From: Hyalella azteca
Lineage: Eukaryota; Arthropoda; Malacostraca; Amphipoda; Hyalellidae
Length of the DNA: 64,000 bases
NCBI RefSeq assembly: GCF_000764305.2
Contig: NW_025933329.1
Span: 67,822 to 131,821 of the forward strand
Reading direction: 5' to 3'
Shown here piece by piece: positions 23,821 to 36,245 of this stretch. A model generated the notes under the pieces. It searched no databases, was not told the origin of the DNA, and was given only the letters and a program-made list of their open reading frames with translations. The first letter of the stretch is position 1. Every line of letters begins with the position of its first letter. Both the position numbers and the translations under genes were made by a program.

Positions 23821-26248
23821 TGTAATATGTTATAGTGGTTTCACAAGAGCTTCATTGTTGCTGATGTCAAGTATTTATTAGAAATTGCATTACGAACGCA
23901 CAGAAAAATTCTGTTGTAAACATAGTCATCGAGGTTACGGAGTTGATGATATTTTATTTTGAAATCCAAAGGATTATTGTATGCGCAAAAATTTCACGCA
24001 GCCAATTTAAATAAAATGTCTACTAAAATTACACATAATTCTTAAAAATACACAGTAAAATTTTAATGCAAACAAAGTCACAGAATTTACGAAGTTCCGT
24101 AAATCCACAGATTTTAAGGCGAAATTTAGCACGAGGAGTAGTTACGGTGGTGAGCCGAAGTAGGAAGCAGTAACGAGATTTTGAACGCCTCATATGTGAC
24201 GGCAAATTGCTGGACTTGTGGAATTTTCTGCGATTTCTTCGGGAAAAGTAAAGTTCTTATCATCGCATAAGCTTTAGATGGTCTCTCTTTTTGAGGACAA
24301 AACAAGTTTTTAGTCAATGGCGGCGCTTCAAAAATCGTGCAATTCAATTATTTTTAGTTTCGTTTTCTTCCTTGCAACACATCCAGCTGGCGACGACAAA
24401 ATTTTCTCTCTGTTTACTAATGAACTGCAAAACAGTAATTTTTCTGGTGTTCTTCTCACAAAGTTGGTAGTATTTATGGGATCGGTTCTACTACAAAGGC
24501 GTCTGGCAAAGCCTGCAGGTCTTTCAGCACGAGACCGACGAATCTTATGGCTCTTTCTATTGCTTCTGGTGCCTCTCTCAGGAAACTAAAAACAAATTTC
24601 CGCGACCACTGCAGAACTTCGGGCGAATAATTTTCGTAGGTTTATTATATTTTGTAACTTGTGATACCAAAACTCGAGCTACTGGAGGCCTATTTATGTG
24701 TCTCCTAGTTTAATGCAAGAATAATTTAGTAATTTATTGAAGCAAAATGCTCAAATTCTATCAATTACTATTAAACGTTCTCGATCAGGGATTATTTTAT
24801 TTGCTTATTATTCATAAATGATCGTTTAACGTTATTGATTTACGCATTTGTTTCCTGAGATGTGCTATAAATGCAATTTATATTCATGGTAAAGAAATCT
24901 TCTATTGCCACAGTCTCAGTTTACGTTACTCCACACTGGCTACTGGCTAGTCAGACAAGCGAAATTTCGACTCTCCTGTGCATATTCGCGCATTTATATG
25001 CTTAGATGGCAGCTGTGACTGCATAATACTTGCAGCTTGCAATGAAGTTAGCAAATTATTCAAGCAGTTTACAGCAGCCATTGCATAGCAGCAGCTTTGA
25101 GAAGCAACGAGCCAGAAGAAACGAGCGCTCGGCAAGGACCTTTTCGTTGTCAGGGGAGTGGAGCAATACAGTGACCACCCGCACCATCGTTGCTGTGATG
25201 CACATGCAACGCATTCACAGATGATCTTCTTATAACAATGTGCCGTGCACCGTAAATTGTATGAATGGGCGACGCACGCTCTGCTACAAGCGCCCGAGGA
25301 GGCTTTCAAACGGCACAAAGAGCACGCTCGCTGCCACAATGTATGCTAAGGTGAGAAAACAATGGCAATCTAAAAAAAAACTCGTTAGGTGGTAGTAATT
25401 TTAAGTTATATGGAGACTGCATTCAACCTATGGTAAAGCTTTCAAAGCATCTGCAGTTTTTAGGGAAATGTTCTCTTTCTTGAACCAGCTTGCTTTATTT
25501 AAAATTATTAAAATATTATTACGTGTGCAGAGCGACATTTAAGATGCCGCGCGTATACTAAAAATGACGTACTTCCTACCAAATCTCTTGAAAACGCGAT
25601 ATTTGCTGGAAAAAATGTCACTTCACCTCCAAAACAGAAGCCAAAAATACTGACCATGATTGGAAAGCCTATGGCGCTGTAATTGACGCATTCCTCTAGC
25701 GTTGCTTTGGCTGCACCGAATGTTTTCAAATCAACGCAAGGACGGCACGAGAAATTCTTCACGTTCTTCCTCTGCTGCCGCTAACTTGCGTACGTCGGCC
25801 TGGTGATCGTCAAAAGGCTTCAATCACTCTCACCTTTCCAACGAATTTTACCTTTTAACTTCATTTTTTATCTTTAAATTACATCTTTTGATCATTTTTG
25901 AAAGTTTATCAGGTAATTGAAAATGCAAACAATTTCTCTCCATGCAACTAGTCACGATGAGTCATAATCATTCATTACATGGACAGAGAAAAACTAATCC
26001 CTCTTCGTTCGTGCTGTGCTATTATAATGTTTAACATCGAAGATTCAGTTATAAAAGAAAAATTTGCATCTTTTACACTAAACTGATAATTTAATGGATA
26101 TTTTGTCCCAAAATAAAAGATTTAGAAGGCACTGTTGCCCTTTAGAAGTCACTGTGAGATTTAGAAGGCAGTTTGACTGACCCCATCTGCTTGCTCTAAC
26201 TTCAGACATTGAGCTTCCTTTTAGCAGAACTTGTCTGCCTGTCTTTTG

Positions 26249-26480
26249 CATTGGCAAATGCCTTGGCAGTGGCATTGACCAGTGTCCTGGCAATTTCATC
26301 GGCAGTGGCATTGGCAGTTGTATTGGCAGTGGCATTGGCAAACACCTTGGCAGTTGCATTGACCAATGCCGTGGCAGTTGCATTGACAAATGTCTTGGTA
26401 ATTGCATTAGCTAATGCCTTGCCAGTGGCATCAGCAGATGTCTTGGCAGATGCATCAGTGAATGCTTTCGTAGTTGCTAA
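26249..26480. repeat. 24-bp degenerate array (Val/Ala/Leu-encoding frame)
   Basis: The unit is near TTGGCAGTTGCATTGACCAA plus TGCC, itself built of two 12-bp halves. On the plus strand it reads as a hydrophobic Leu-Ala-Val-Ala repeat without charged residues. No upstream start context or splice site supports a gene. Confidence 0.85.
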
Positions 26481-27106
26481 GACATGACGAAACTGAATTA
26501 CGTGTACCAGCTCCGACGCTTATGCGGTGTGAAATTTCATAGTTATCTTTGCATGATTATTTGTTGTCAATGGTTTTATGTTGAAGTCCAGTATGATTAT
26601 TTTTCTTCTTTCTATGTATCGATGATTCATTACATCTTTCAAACTATCAAGTATCTTAAAATTTTATAATTTTAATTAGTACATTTTAAATAGAGTCTAA
26701 ATTTTCCTGTTCTGTAATAAAATTAGAAAAGTAGAAAGATTTATGATCTATTGTTTTAATAGAGAAGAATTTTCAGTTCTAAAAATTTCACTTTTCCAGT
26801 ATCAGAACAGCTAAAATATAAGATAAATGCATTCATTTCATTTATTTCGTTGTACCAGGAGTTGAAGTGAGCAAGTTTAAAACGTTGCAGTTTGATTATT
26901 AACTAAAACTACAAAAAAACTGCAAAAAATATTCTCTTGACGCAGATTTTTATAGACTGGAAATACAGGCATCAGACCTATTCCAGAATAACATTCGAAG
27001 TATAACTGACTCGGAAAAACATGCACATGCATATTTTTAACGCAAGATAATGCATCATAATTTAATATATTAGGATTAAATTTAGAAATCTTAGGGACAA
27101 TCTGAC

Positions 27107-28020
27107 CTGATAGTTGCCGTAGCCGAGATGGTTACAGGTGCAGCGGCATGTCTGAAGATGGTGCTGCAATTCCTGCAGGGCAATTTCCTGTCCAGAAGAA
27201 GCAGACTTTTGTACGGCCCCAGCAGCAGCAGCAGGCGCTGCAGACGCCGTTTGATTAGACCTCCTGAACTCACCCGTCGTCAGGGTCTTGGTATGGTCAG
27301 GAGACGCGGCGCGTTCCTTGCCAAAGGCTGAGTATAAATTCGGTATTTGGGTAGGCTTTGGTGAATTATGAAGTTCTTTATGATCGAAAGATGGAAGTTT
27401 GCATGGATCACAAGCCAAATTAGGGTTAAGTCCTGGACCAAAGACATTTGAATGAAGGAGACGGATGTTAGGGAGGTTTTCTAGCCTTTTCGGCTCAAGG
27501 GAAGGCCCTTGACGGAATCGCACACTGGAAGGAGTGAGAGGCGGAGGATCTGCGGAAGAGTCGCTGGGGGCGGCCAATGGACCAAAATTGTCGAAAGTGA
27601 AGTGCGTTGGCTGAGGATTGTGGAGTTTATCAGTGAAGGAAGCTGTACGCTCGATGGTTGCTACCGTGGCTGCTGGAACGTGACCGTGGTTGTGTGATGT
27701 CCGTGGCAACGGCAACGTCGAGATTCGTGTTGGCTTAGGGGGAAGCTCTGGAGGGGACGTGTCGTGGCTAAGCACTAGCGTGGGACTGACGCTTCTTGGT
27801 TCCGAATGAGGAATGTACCAATAACGCACAGGTTTGGAGAACCGTGTGCTTTTTTTAGCTTCTTGGCTGGTACCTGGGACCGGGCTGGCCCAGGTACCAG
27901 CCGTGCCTTCATCTTCGGGTGGTTTCAGGTCATAGTTGGGCGCGGCGGGATCTTTTTTCTTGTTAATTTTGGGAACCACGCTCGCAATAGGCTTCGTTAT
28001 CGGTCTGCTCGAGGAACCAT
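27107..28020 (-). CDS. Large internal exon, Pro/Ser-rich segment with SH3-ligand motif
   Basis: This minus-strand block is about 914 bases (about 304 codons) and distinctly GC-richer than its surroundings. It has no in-frame ATG, and a stop lies just upstream near 28046, so the segment must be spliced onto an upstream exon. The best acceptor is the TAG at 28022-28021 (phase 1), but its pyrimidine tract is poor; a CAG 16-18 bases further in is an alternative. The 3' end is likely the CAG before GTCAGA at 27107, phase 0, a weak donor. The protein is Pro/Ser/Thr-rich with a PELPPKPTR motif matching a class II SH3 ligand, an Ala-rich stretch near the C-terminal end and a short Cys motif (CRCTCNHLGYGN). 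It is probably a disordered cytoplasmic region. The phase matches the exon at 11061. Family not recognised. Confidence 0.75.
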
Positions 28021-29380
28021 CTACCACGGCCGCATGTCACCAACCGTCGCGCCGTTGCTGGTGCGTAGGTTATTCGTGTACGCCGGACTTATGCCGCAAT
28101 TCATCGCTTCGTTCGCTCTGTTTATTCTCTCGGTTGTGAAATAGATTGCACTAATTCCTGTCTCTGCGAATCTTGGTAGATTCATGAAATCATTCGGGAG
28201 CGCGTACATGAAAATTTCATTTATCAGCTATGTTCCACTTCCTAAATCTTTAGTCATATGATTGATTTGTCGTGCGTTGTCCGTTGTCAGAGGAAATGCA
28301 TTCTTGATCAAAATAATTCGTTTATATTAGGTGTTTCTATGCTGCAAATTCACTTGATGCGAAAAGTTGGTCATGATGCTACTTGATTATTTATTTCTTT
28401 GGCCACTCTATGTATGCATGAAACCTTGATTCTTGTCAGATAATACTTTTACTTTGCGCTGAAGTAGCAATAACCACAGCAAATTAAACTTGTCTCCTTG
28501 AAAAGCGGCTTCGATGGTGTTGAATTTGAACCATTTTGTTCTATCAGTGATAATATTTCAATGCTTCCTTAAGAGTTCTTAATTTCCTTTAATTAGCCCT
28601 CATTGAGAAATTTTTGCACTGAAAATATCAGATAAATTAAACAATGTAAATAGCATTAATTTAATAAATGTCCAAGTTTGCAGATGAACCCTTAATTTTA
28701 ATTGATCAATTCAGAAAATTTGATTTTCAAACCTTTGATGAAGGATTTGTTTTCATTTACGTTATTTTATTCATCAAATTTCGGAATAACTGCCATTTCA
28801 CAGAAAAATGCCTTATTAGGGAACCTCGAACTTTAAAACTTACTACTATAAATAAACGTCGCTTTAAAATCTGGTAGAAGAATCTTACAATTTAATTAAG
28901 TTGCAATAATGTAATGAAGGAAATAGAATTTTGTAGCTAAGAATAGTAAGAAGCAAATAGATTTTTGAAGATTTACATCGCTTTAAAGCATATAATAAAT
29001 AATTTAAAAGCAAAGAAAACGTCCCCAAATTCACCTTATTTTTTATTTAAAACTTATATTGATTATTACAAAGTTCTTTTTAACGAAAATGGGAGAAATT
29101 TTCTTGAATTTTTTTTTTCAAATTACTGAAGATAATCTTTCACTGAAAATTAGGGACAATAAATAATTAAAATGAACGAACAGCTTTCGAATTGGGCTCA
29201 GCATTGTCTATGCATTGTTAAAAATGATGATTGAATTTCTTCGATAATGATATTAGAAAATCTTAAGCATAGAATAATTACCATAAATGATAGCATAAAT
29301 TGGTATTCATATGCAACAGGGTTGATCGGCGTTGCTCTAAAAGCCGTACTCCGAATTGGGCAATAAAAAACGAGAATATT

Positions 29381-29580
29381 CATACACGAGGACCTCATAC
29401 ACGAGGACCTCATACAGGAGGACCTCATACACGAGGACCTCATACAGGAGGACCTCATACACGAGGACCTCATACAGGAGGACCTCATACACGAGGACCT
29501 CATACACGAGGACCTCATACACGAGGACCTCATACACGAGGACCTCATACACGAGGACCTCATACACGAGGACCTCGTAC
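29381..29580. repeat. 15-bp minisatellite, about 13 copies
   Basis: The unit is GGACCTCATACACGA, with GAGGA variants in alternate copies. Open frames on both strands are repeat-driven. Confidence 0.95.
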
Positions 29581-30463
29581 AAAAGGTATTACTTTATTGA
29601 GTGGAACTAAACCCGTGTTATATAATATCTTTTGAAGCCATATAATATCTTATACCCACATTAGATATATTATATAATATCTCTTGAAGGCGTTATCATG
29701 CTGGAGCTATAATATTGGTACACATGAGTTAGTTTTTTTCGGTTGAATTAAGAATGACTGAATTTTTTTTCATCGTTTCGACGCATTGTTCTTATAAATA
29801 ACATCTCAAAATTTATGCGAAGAAAGCATTTCAGAATGAAACTTATCAATGTATAATATTAAACAACGTTTCAAAACTAAAAGTGGGAAACTTAAGCTTA
29901 ATTTTACCCACCGCGAAGTACATCACGATGGCGGTATGCTGTGATGCTGATGAAACGATCATCACATTTGTTCATAATTTGTTTAATCAAACATAATTGC
30001 TGAAGTAGACAATGCTCACGAATCACGATATCAAATATTGCCATTCATCTCTTGTTATCAGCATATGAAATCAGCGTGGAACTATCATGTTATTCACGCT
30101 GTTATTGGCTAGACTAATAAAATTGGATCAATAAATGAAATTGCTATTAAATTCCTACTTCACCTTTCATTGATAAACTAAGTAAATTTGTTTTTCTTTT
30201 AATTAGTTTTGCATCAGAAAAATTGAACTGTACTTAAATTTTCCATGTAAATATTTATGATTTGTTTATTTATTCTTAAAAAAGCCTTTTCTTCATTTTG
30301 TAAACTGACTCACGTAAATTGACGCTTATAATCTACAAAGGAATTCAAGCAGTGATCAGAGGTATGCATGTTCATGCTGATAATATATGTACATATAATG
30401 ACTAGAAACGATGAATCATTTTCACGAGTATTCGAAGTTTTATCGTGTTAGTGCTGTACTTCA

Positions 30464-30846
30464 ATGCGTATTCTGTACGCAAATATTAATAGCGATGATC
30501 CTCAGTTAATAGATCCCAAGACCCTACAAATAACAGAAGCGTTGGGGGAGGCATTAAAGCTGTTTGTGAAGCTATCATTTGTAGGGCAAATTAGACATCT
30601 GAGTGTGGCTACGAGAGCTCATTAAACTTACCCTCGGAACATCCGACAAGATCTTCTCAGGTCGCTTCTTATTGTTAATGCACGTCGTCTATCAGACCCT
30701 CTATTGCTCTCCACAAATGCTGAAGACAAGACATCACAGACACGTTGTTCTGCTCCGGAATTAGCGCTGCACTTGATGCACTTACTTTGTAATTACGCCC
30801 CAGCTGCTCTGAAGCGCAGTTCTAGAGTTTATTTATTAACAAACTG
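30464..30846 (+). pseudogene. Broken open frame of unknown origin
   Basis: From the ATG at 30464 the frame encodes 53 residues (including DDPQLIDPKTLQITEALGEA) to a TAA at 30623. The same frame then stays open for about 70 codons (including SDPLLLSTNAEDKTSQTRCS) to a TGA. The composition is protein-like and the region is GC-richer than its flanks. One stop in about 125 codons suggests a decayed gene or retroelement fragment. I recognise no family, and no splice sites clearly bypass the stop. Confidence 0.3.
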
Positions 30847-31310
30847 ACTTGAAGCGTTAAAAGAAGCATTCGAGATAATATTCAACGAAATCAATTGCGG
30901 GGAACGTTGCTACAAAAGATATTTTTTATCTACATCTCTTGTCTGATGTAGTTTAATGCTAGTTCTTGTATTAAAACATGCGTGTTCTATGGGATAAAAT
31001 CAAGGAAGACAATCGATTCACGCTGATCACTGTTTAGCTTGATCACTGATCACTGGGTATCAAGCTGAACGTTGTTTTGACTTCCATAACTTGCAGCTAT
31101 AATAAGCGTATACAACTTTTTTCATTATTACCTCTATGAATCAATATGCTTTGTATTATAATATTCGAAAGTATTTGCATGCTCAATGAAATTTTTAAAA
31201 GCTCGAACACTCGACTTTTGTTGTCACGTGTTGCCTGCAACAGGAGCGACGTTGGGAAGCAGGCTGAACCCCACGGCATGATGGACCTCATATCTCGTGA
31301 AGCGGTCATG

Positions 31311-31459
31311 ACATTTGTTGATGCAACTGCCTCGGCATTTGTTGATGCAGCTGCCACGGCATTTGTTGATGCAACAACGGCATTTGTTGATGCAGCTGCC
31401 ACGGCATTTGTTGATGCAGCTGCCACGGCATTTGTTGATGCAGCTGCCACCGCATTTGC
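31311..31459. repeat. 24-bp minisatellite, about 6 copies
   Basis: The unit is GCATTTGTTGATGCAGCTGC plus CACG; one copy is 21 bp. It would encode Phe-Val-Asp-Ala-Ala-Ala-Thr-Ala repeats on the plus strand and Ala/Ser-rich repeats on the minus strand. Confidence 0.9.
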
Positions 31460-33354
31460 GAGTAAACTGAAGACTTTCGTGTTCGCCACTCAGAAAAAAT
31501 TAATTCTCCATTTGAGTTGCAACGACATATAATAACTGTCTGGTAAATTGATTTAATGGATTATATTATTCAGTATTTGTTAAGAATTAACTGAGCAAGA
31601 AACTTGAGCATAAATCCGCATTTCAAATAAATATTATGTTGTTCAGCAAAGTTCCAATTGATTGACAAGTCAAGTTAGAGTTGTTTCTATGCCAACATTT
31701 GCTAATCCTTCATGCTAATACTTCATTCTCATCTAGCCAGTAACTGAACTCCTCTGTTATAAGATCTGATTTCCTCCACTCTTTGTTTAATCATTTTTAA
31801 CATCAGAAGCAAATATGATTTCTACTAACTAAATCAGCAAGTCATCGGTCAGGAGCTGTTCAAAAATGATCGACCGTAACATTTCTGTGCCGCATCCATA
31901 AAAAGAGCTTTAATTGCGATCCTGACGTGGGTTCGTTAATACTGCTATTCGCTAACGACAGCAGAGGTGCGCCACATGTAGACAAATGTTTAAACATAAG
32001 ATAACAAACATACCGTTTAACGACCATGCGCAGTTTGCTTAAATTGTCCAATGTTCATAGTGTAAGAGCGAAGAATTATAAAATGACGCAGAAATCTTGC
32101 AAGCCTCATCTATTGAGAAATGTAACTTAACTTAGAAAAACTTCGACAAGAAACTTTTACACAGTTTTCGTTTCTGAAATTTTAATCATGACACAGGACT
32201 CTGAAAAAATATTTACGGCAATAAAATTAATCGTTTGTAGTACACCGTCCATCACGTGGCGTCCTAATTATAAAAAAGTTATTCGCGGTAAGAATTTCTT
32301 CCACAATTTTTGACGCGTAGTTTAATTTTGGCTTTTCCTTCTTGAGGGAAGCCAAGCGAGGGCAAACAAGTCGAGCTTGTGCAGCGCACGCGACAAAGTT
32401 TAGGCTTGGAACAAAAAGCTTCAAGCTTTTTTTTGCTGTAGCCTAAACATTGTGAAGTTAGGCTTCAAGTGCAGCCCGCTGCGCTCTCTAATGTCTTCAT
32501 TACGAGGAGAAACGTCGAGGCATTACAGAAATTACCCCTTAAAATGCCATCTTATTTTTCCTTAGCTTTCATTGCTCCATTCTGCAGCGCAGTGATCCTC
32601 TAATATGCCGTAATAATACGCATGAGATTCTAATTAAGATGTGGTCTTATTCACAGCCTCAAGTCATCATAAATGACGCTCATAAACGAGTTTAATTTGC
32701 TACTTGGAGATATTTTTCGGGGCATGGATTCCCTCATAAGTAAATATCGAATAACTAAGAACATTATTCCTTCATTAATGAATCATAATGCAGCCTGTTA
32801 AATCCAATGCTCGAACGATATCAAGTTTCATTGATTTTATGTTATTTATGCTTTATAAACTTTGAACACCTATTATTCTCCACATACAAATTAAAACAAA
32901 CTTTTTGCATTTCGCTGAATGAATTGTCCAATCGCTAGGTTGCTGTTGTCCCATCGCTAGCTCACAGGAAATCTCGGAATATTAGCTTTATATTTCGATA
33001 TATTTTATTCATTCCGTATTGAAATTATTCACATTAAAAAAATAAATTCGGCTGCACTATTTGAAATTTCTAAGTCATCGTGCGCTCGTCCGCTGAATAG
33101 TTCATCTCTATAGCTCCGCTATAAATGGTTTTCGAATAAATTCATGGAGACGATAAGTGAATGATTAAATTGATTTGCATATATTGAAAGAAATTTTGAA
33201 ATGCAAAAGTAAACGTTAGAATATGTGAATGTTTTATTGGATTTTATGGATCCAGGGAGCTGGTGGTCGTAATAGTGTTTGCCGCTCACAATTAAATAGA
33301 AACAAACGCCATGTGCAAACTCCTCTCTTTGTTCGTTTACTTTGCGATGCAAGA

Positions 33355-33555
33355 TTACGCAGTTAACCTCCATAATTGTGTGAACAAAAAGTACGCAGTT
33401 ATCCCTCAGAATTGTGCGAACAAAAATTATTTTACAATACGCATGAATTGTGTGAAGAATTATTCATCCATAAAAAAGAATTACTCAAAGAAAGTTATTC
33501 AGCTATGAACGTGAATTGTGCGAGAATGATTTTACAACTAACCGTATGAATTACA
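33355..33555. repeat. Degenerate array (ATTGTGTGAACAAAAATTA)
   Basis: About four loose copies around AATTGTGYGAAnAAnAATTA with spacing of roughly 42-48 bases. Confidence 0.5.
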
Positions 33556-34118
33556 AGAGAAGTCAAGGCAATCTCGCTGAGAAAATGGATTCTAGTCCCT
33601 AGAATTTATCCCGCAAATGTTAGGATTCAAATATTGAGTATTACCACGAAAAATAGTGAAGCATAAAATTTTTGACGTATAAATGCTGCTTCCAAACGTA
33701 ATCAAAAGCACTTTACCATCTCTAATGGAATTTTCGGGAATCCTTTTATCTTCAATTTCTGACTGACCGTCACTAAGCTAAAAATAGTCTATTTAAATTA
33801 AAATTCGCTGTCAATTTGATAATAAATGCCAAGTAGCTCGAGATAAAATCCGAGCGAAAGTGGCTTTTATTTCCGAGAACACGAAAATCATGATGTTTTC
33901 TATGCGAAAGTCATTACTCCTAAACTGAGTTTACGACAAATTGCATAATGTTTGGGGAGGTGTTGGTAAGGTTACCGTGAACGTCGTAATGCAACACTGC
34001 GGCTGTCATGAGGAGCTGTGGTTGTAAACACGACCATAAACGACTCACATCATCAAATTTTGCGACATCCTCTAGTGCAGTGAGATCTGGGGCCGAACTG
34101 TTAAACTCGCTTTATTAC

Positions 34119-34311
34119 GCGTAGCAGCCTAAGTACACGTGTAGCGGCCTAAGTACAGGTAGCGGCATAAGTACTCGTAGCGGCCTAAGTACACGTGTAG
34201 CGGCCTAAGTACATGTAGCGGCCTAAGTACACGTAGCGGCCTAAGTACACGTAGCGGCCTAAGTAGGCGTAGCGGCCTAAGTACACGTAGCGGCCTAAGT
34301 ACATGTAGCAG
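34119..34311. repeat. 18-bp minisatellite inside a dispersed module, copy 1
   Basis: About 11 copies of a unit near GTAGCGGCCTAAGTACAC. The downstream flank (TTTCTCGTTT, then a gene-free stretch to about 34470) resembles that after the short array at 54019-54105, so array and flank belong to one dispersed module. Confidence 0.85.
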
Positions 34312-35090
34312 CTGATTTCTCGTTTTATGATAGATGTTTTCAACTTGAAAACCCGACACTGGATGGCTGACGGAGTTACTAACTCTTAACTATTTATGAG
34401 AGTGCGGCGTCCGATTCATAGCGCCTTGATCAACTTAACTCTAGCGCCGCTCGTCGTGCGTTGAAGCAAGATTTATCAACAGCTGCTCATTTTCCTTGAA
34501 GGATACGCGTCAAATTAACGAAGTTTGAGTTTAGTAAGATCGTAATAAAAGTCCTATTATCAACTTTTATGGTATTCATTACATGTCGTCAATGTTATTC
34601 TTAATTAAACGCAGGGTAGCGAAAGGTTTTTCAGTAGACAAATAGTCAACTCTTGTACCGCCTTTCGTAAGAACAAGGATTCTTTTTTAGCTCGGTCTCT
34701 TTTATGACCTTATGACCTTATATGATGAGTTTGAGACTTCCTAGTCCCCGGTCACGCTGATGCACCGCCTTCGTCGTCCTTCGTCTCCGCCGTCCTCCGA
34801 GTGTAACGCACACAGATCATAGCTTACCGCGACCTGAGATGACCAGCTTCTTTATAACATTTGCGTGTATTTAACAGAACTACACACTCGTGTGTTTGAG
34901 AACCGTAAAATTTAGCAATATTGATTGGGGCAGATGAGCTTGTGTTCATATTAATGATGAAATCGATAAAAGATGATGATACACAATATTTTTCATCTGC
35001 GATGTTGCGTAAAATGATGTATTTAAATTTTGCGTGGCTGGCGCAGCAACAGAAAAATTTAATCCGGAAAACAATGCGTTAAACGTCGTT

Positions 35091-36000
35091 TTTTAAGTTT
35101 ATTCTGACTGCTGACATGACCAGTCGCCAGTCAGAAGTTGTGTCGCAAATTATATTCATGGAATTCACATAGCTACATTCAGCTGCAAAACACAGCTACC
35201 TTTACCTGTTCATAATTGTAAATAATCGAGCGCATCATTCTATACCCTTATTTAAGTTTTTTTTCCACTTGTAGATCAGTGTTCTCGTTTTACGAGAATC
35301 GGTTTTAGAAAGCCAATTCATATTGGGTTTAAGATTGTAGGCGTTATGGTTAAATTGTTGACAGCAAGAAGACCTCCTATAAATCAATTAGCTACTCGTG
35401 TCATGATTTATAAAAACCTCGCCGAGTATTAAATGCTCTATCAAAATTATATTTTTTATAGTAGAAAATCTTTTATTCTACGGTATTTTCTAAACTATCT
35501 TCAAATTAGAAGACTCGCGTCATCGTATAAATTTATTAGTTTATTTGCGTTGTACTGAACTATGTCGTATGATAACAAACAAAAACGAGGCACCCACGAA
35601 CGTAAGACATCTAAGCAGTGCTCCTTTCTATCGTTTAAATGAACCAGCTGGTATTGGTTAATTATGGTGTTGAATTGTTTGTAGGGCCCAGAGTCACTAA
35701 CTTTTAGCTAGGAGTAGCTAATTGTTTCATTAAAGGCCTTCTTGCTGTCAAAAATTCCAAATCCTCAGCCCAATCTAATTTTTTTAAAGCGAGTCTCGTA
35801 AAAAGTGAACGGGTCTGTTAGTAAAAAATGTCCCACAAATAAAGGTATAGAATGCTTCATATGACTGCTACAAATGTGGAGTAAGTACAGGTAGTTGTGT
35901 TGGGCAGTGTAGGCAGGCCCTGGCATGCGTGAATTCCATGCATGTAATTTGCGACACAAGTTCTGACTGGTCGCGTCAGCAGTCGGAATAAACTAAAAAA
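35091..36000. mobile_element. Long-terminal-inverted-repeat (fold-back) element, about 910 bp
   Basis: Positions 35091-35405 and about 35690-36000 are diverged inverted copies. The outermost 75 bases agree best (TTTATTCYGACTGCTGAC, GTGTCGCAAATTA, CATGGAATTCAC). Homology continues inward through CATTCTATACCYTTATTT, TTTTTACGAGA, and TTGACAGCAAGAAG with AATTAGCTACTC. The arms are about 310 bp and the unique centre about 285 bp. No open frame resembling a transposase is present, so it is non-autonomous. Divergence suggests an old insertion. Confidence 0.75.
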
Positions 36001-36165
36001 TATAACTCAGTACTCACTGCAATGAGTGACAGAGCGCGCATTTTCTCGTCGATGAAAGCGTGAAGTCACCGACGGACAGATGAACGGACAGACAGACGGA
36101 CAGACGGACGGACATGACGAGCACAATAGCGCCTTTTTTCCATAAATGAGAAAATGCGCTAAAAA
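36000..36165 (-). repeat. Dispersed repeat with (TCTG/TCCG) core, copy 2
   Basis: This is the inverted counterpart of 7299-7462, here in minus orientation, with CGGACAGACGGA tetranucleotide runs and the same GCGCATTTTCTC / GAGAAAATGCGC ends. It abuts the right end of the long fold-back element at 35091-36000, which suggests nested or sequential insertion. Confidence 0.75.
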
Positions 36166-36245
36166 GAGGGTTCACTCATTGTTTTCGGGATTACATTATT
36201 TTGTAGCTGCACCAGCCATGAATAACTAAGTCATAGCTGCTGCAA

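Larger units (their letters stand above)
19080..27060. other. AT-rich intron-like DNA with arrays and MITE copies
   Basis: The listed repeats occupy the recognisable parts. A two-copy 23-bp repeat (GATGTGACTCGACTYTATTT) is at about 22355-22400. A short charged frame on the minus strand (HQADVRKLAAAEEEREEF, near 25790) is protein-like but soon stops. The Cys-rich frame at 24947-25339 (minus) has no supporting context. Confidence 0.5.
28030..34118. other. AT-rich stretch between candidate exons
   Basis: Apart from the listed arrays and the broken frame at 30.5 kb I see no gene. Frames directly upstream of the exon at 28020 (minus, to 28209) are open but end in a stop before it. Confidence 0.55.

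Noticed and set aside
24947..25339. 130-codon Cys-rich minus-strand frame
   Set aside because: Cysteines are irregular, there is no signal peptide or domain pattern, and the splice context is poor. It could not be excluded entirely but is unsupported.
25740..25830. Charged helical-looking minus frame (HQADVRKLAAAEEEREEF)
   Set aside because: About 30 codons between stops with no pyrimidine-rich acceptor; too short to call an exon.
29198..29635. Open frames of 81-121 codons (MRSSC, YEVLV and RTSYT repeats)
   Set aside because: They are frame shadows of the 15-bp minisatellite.
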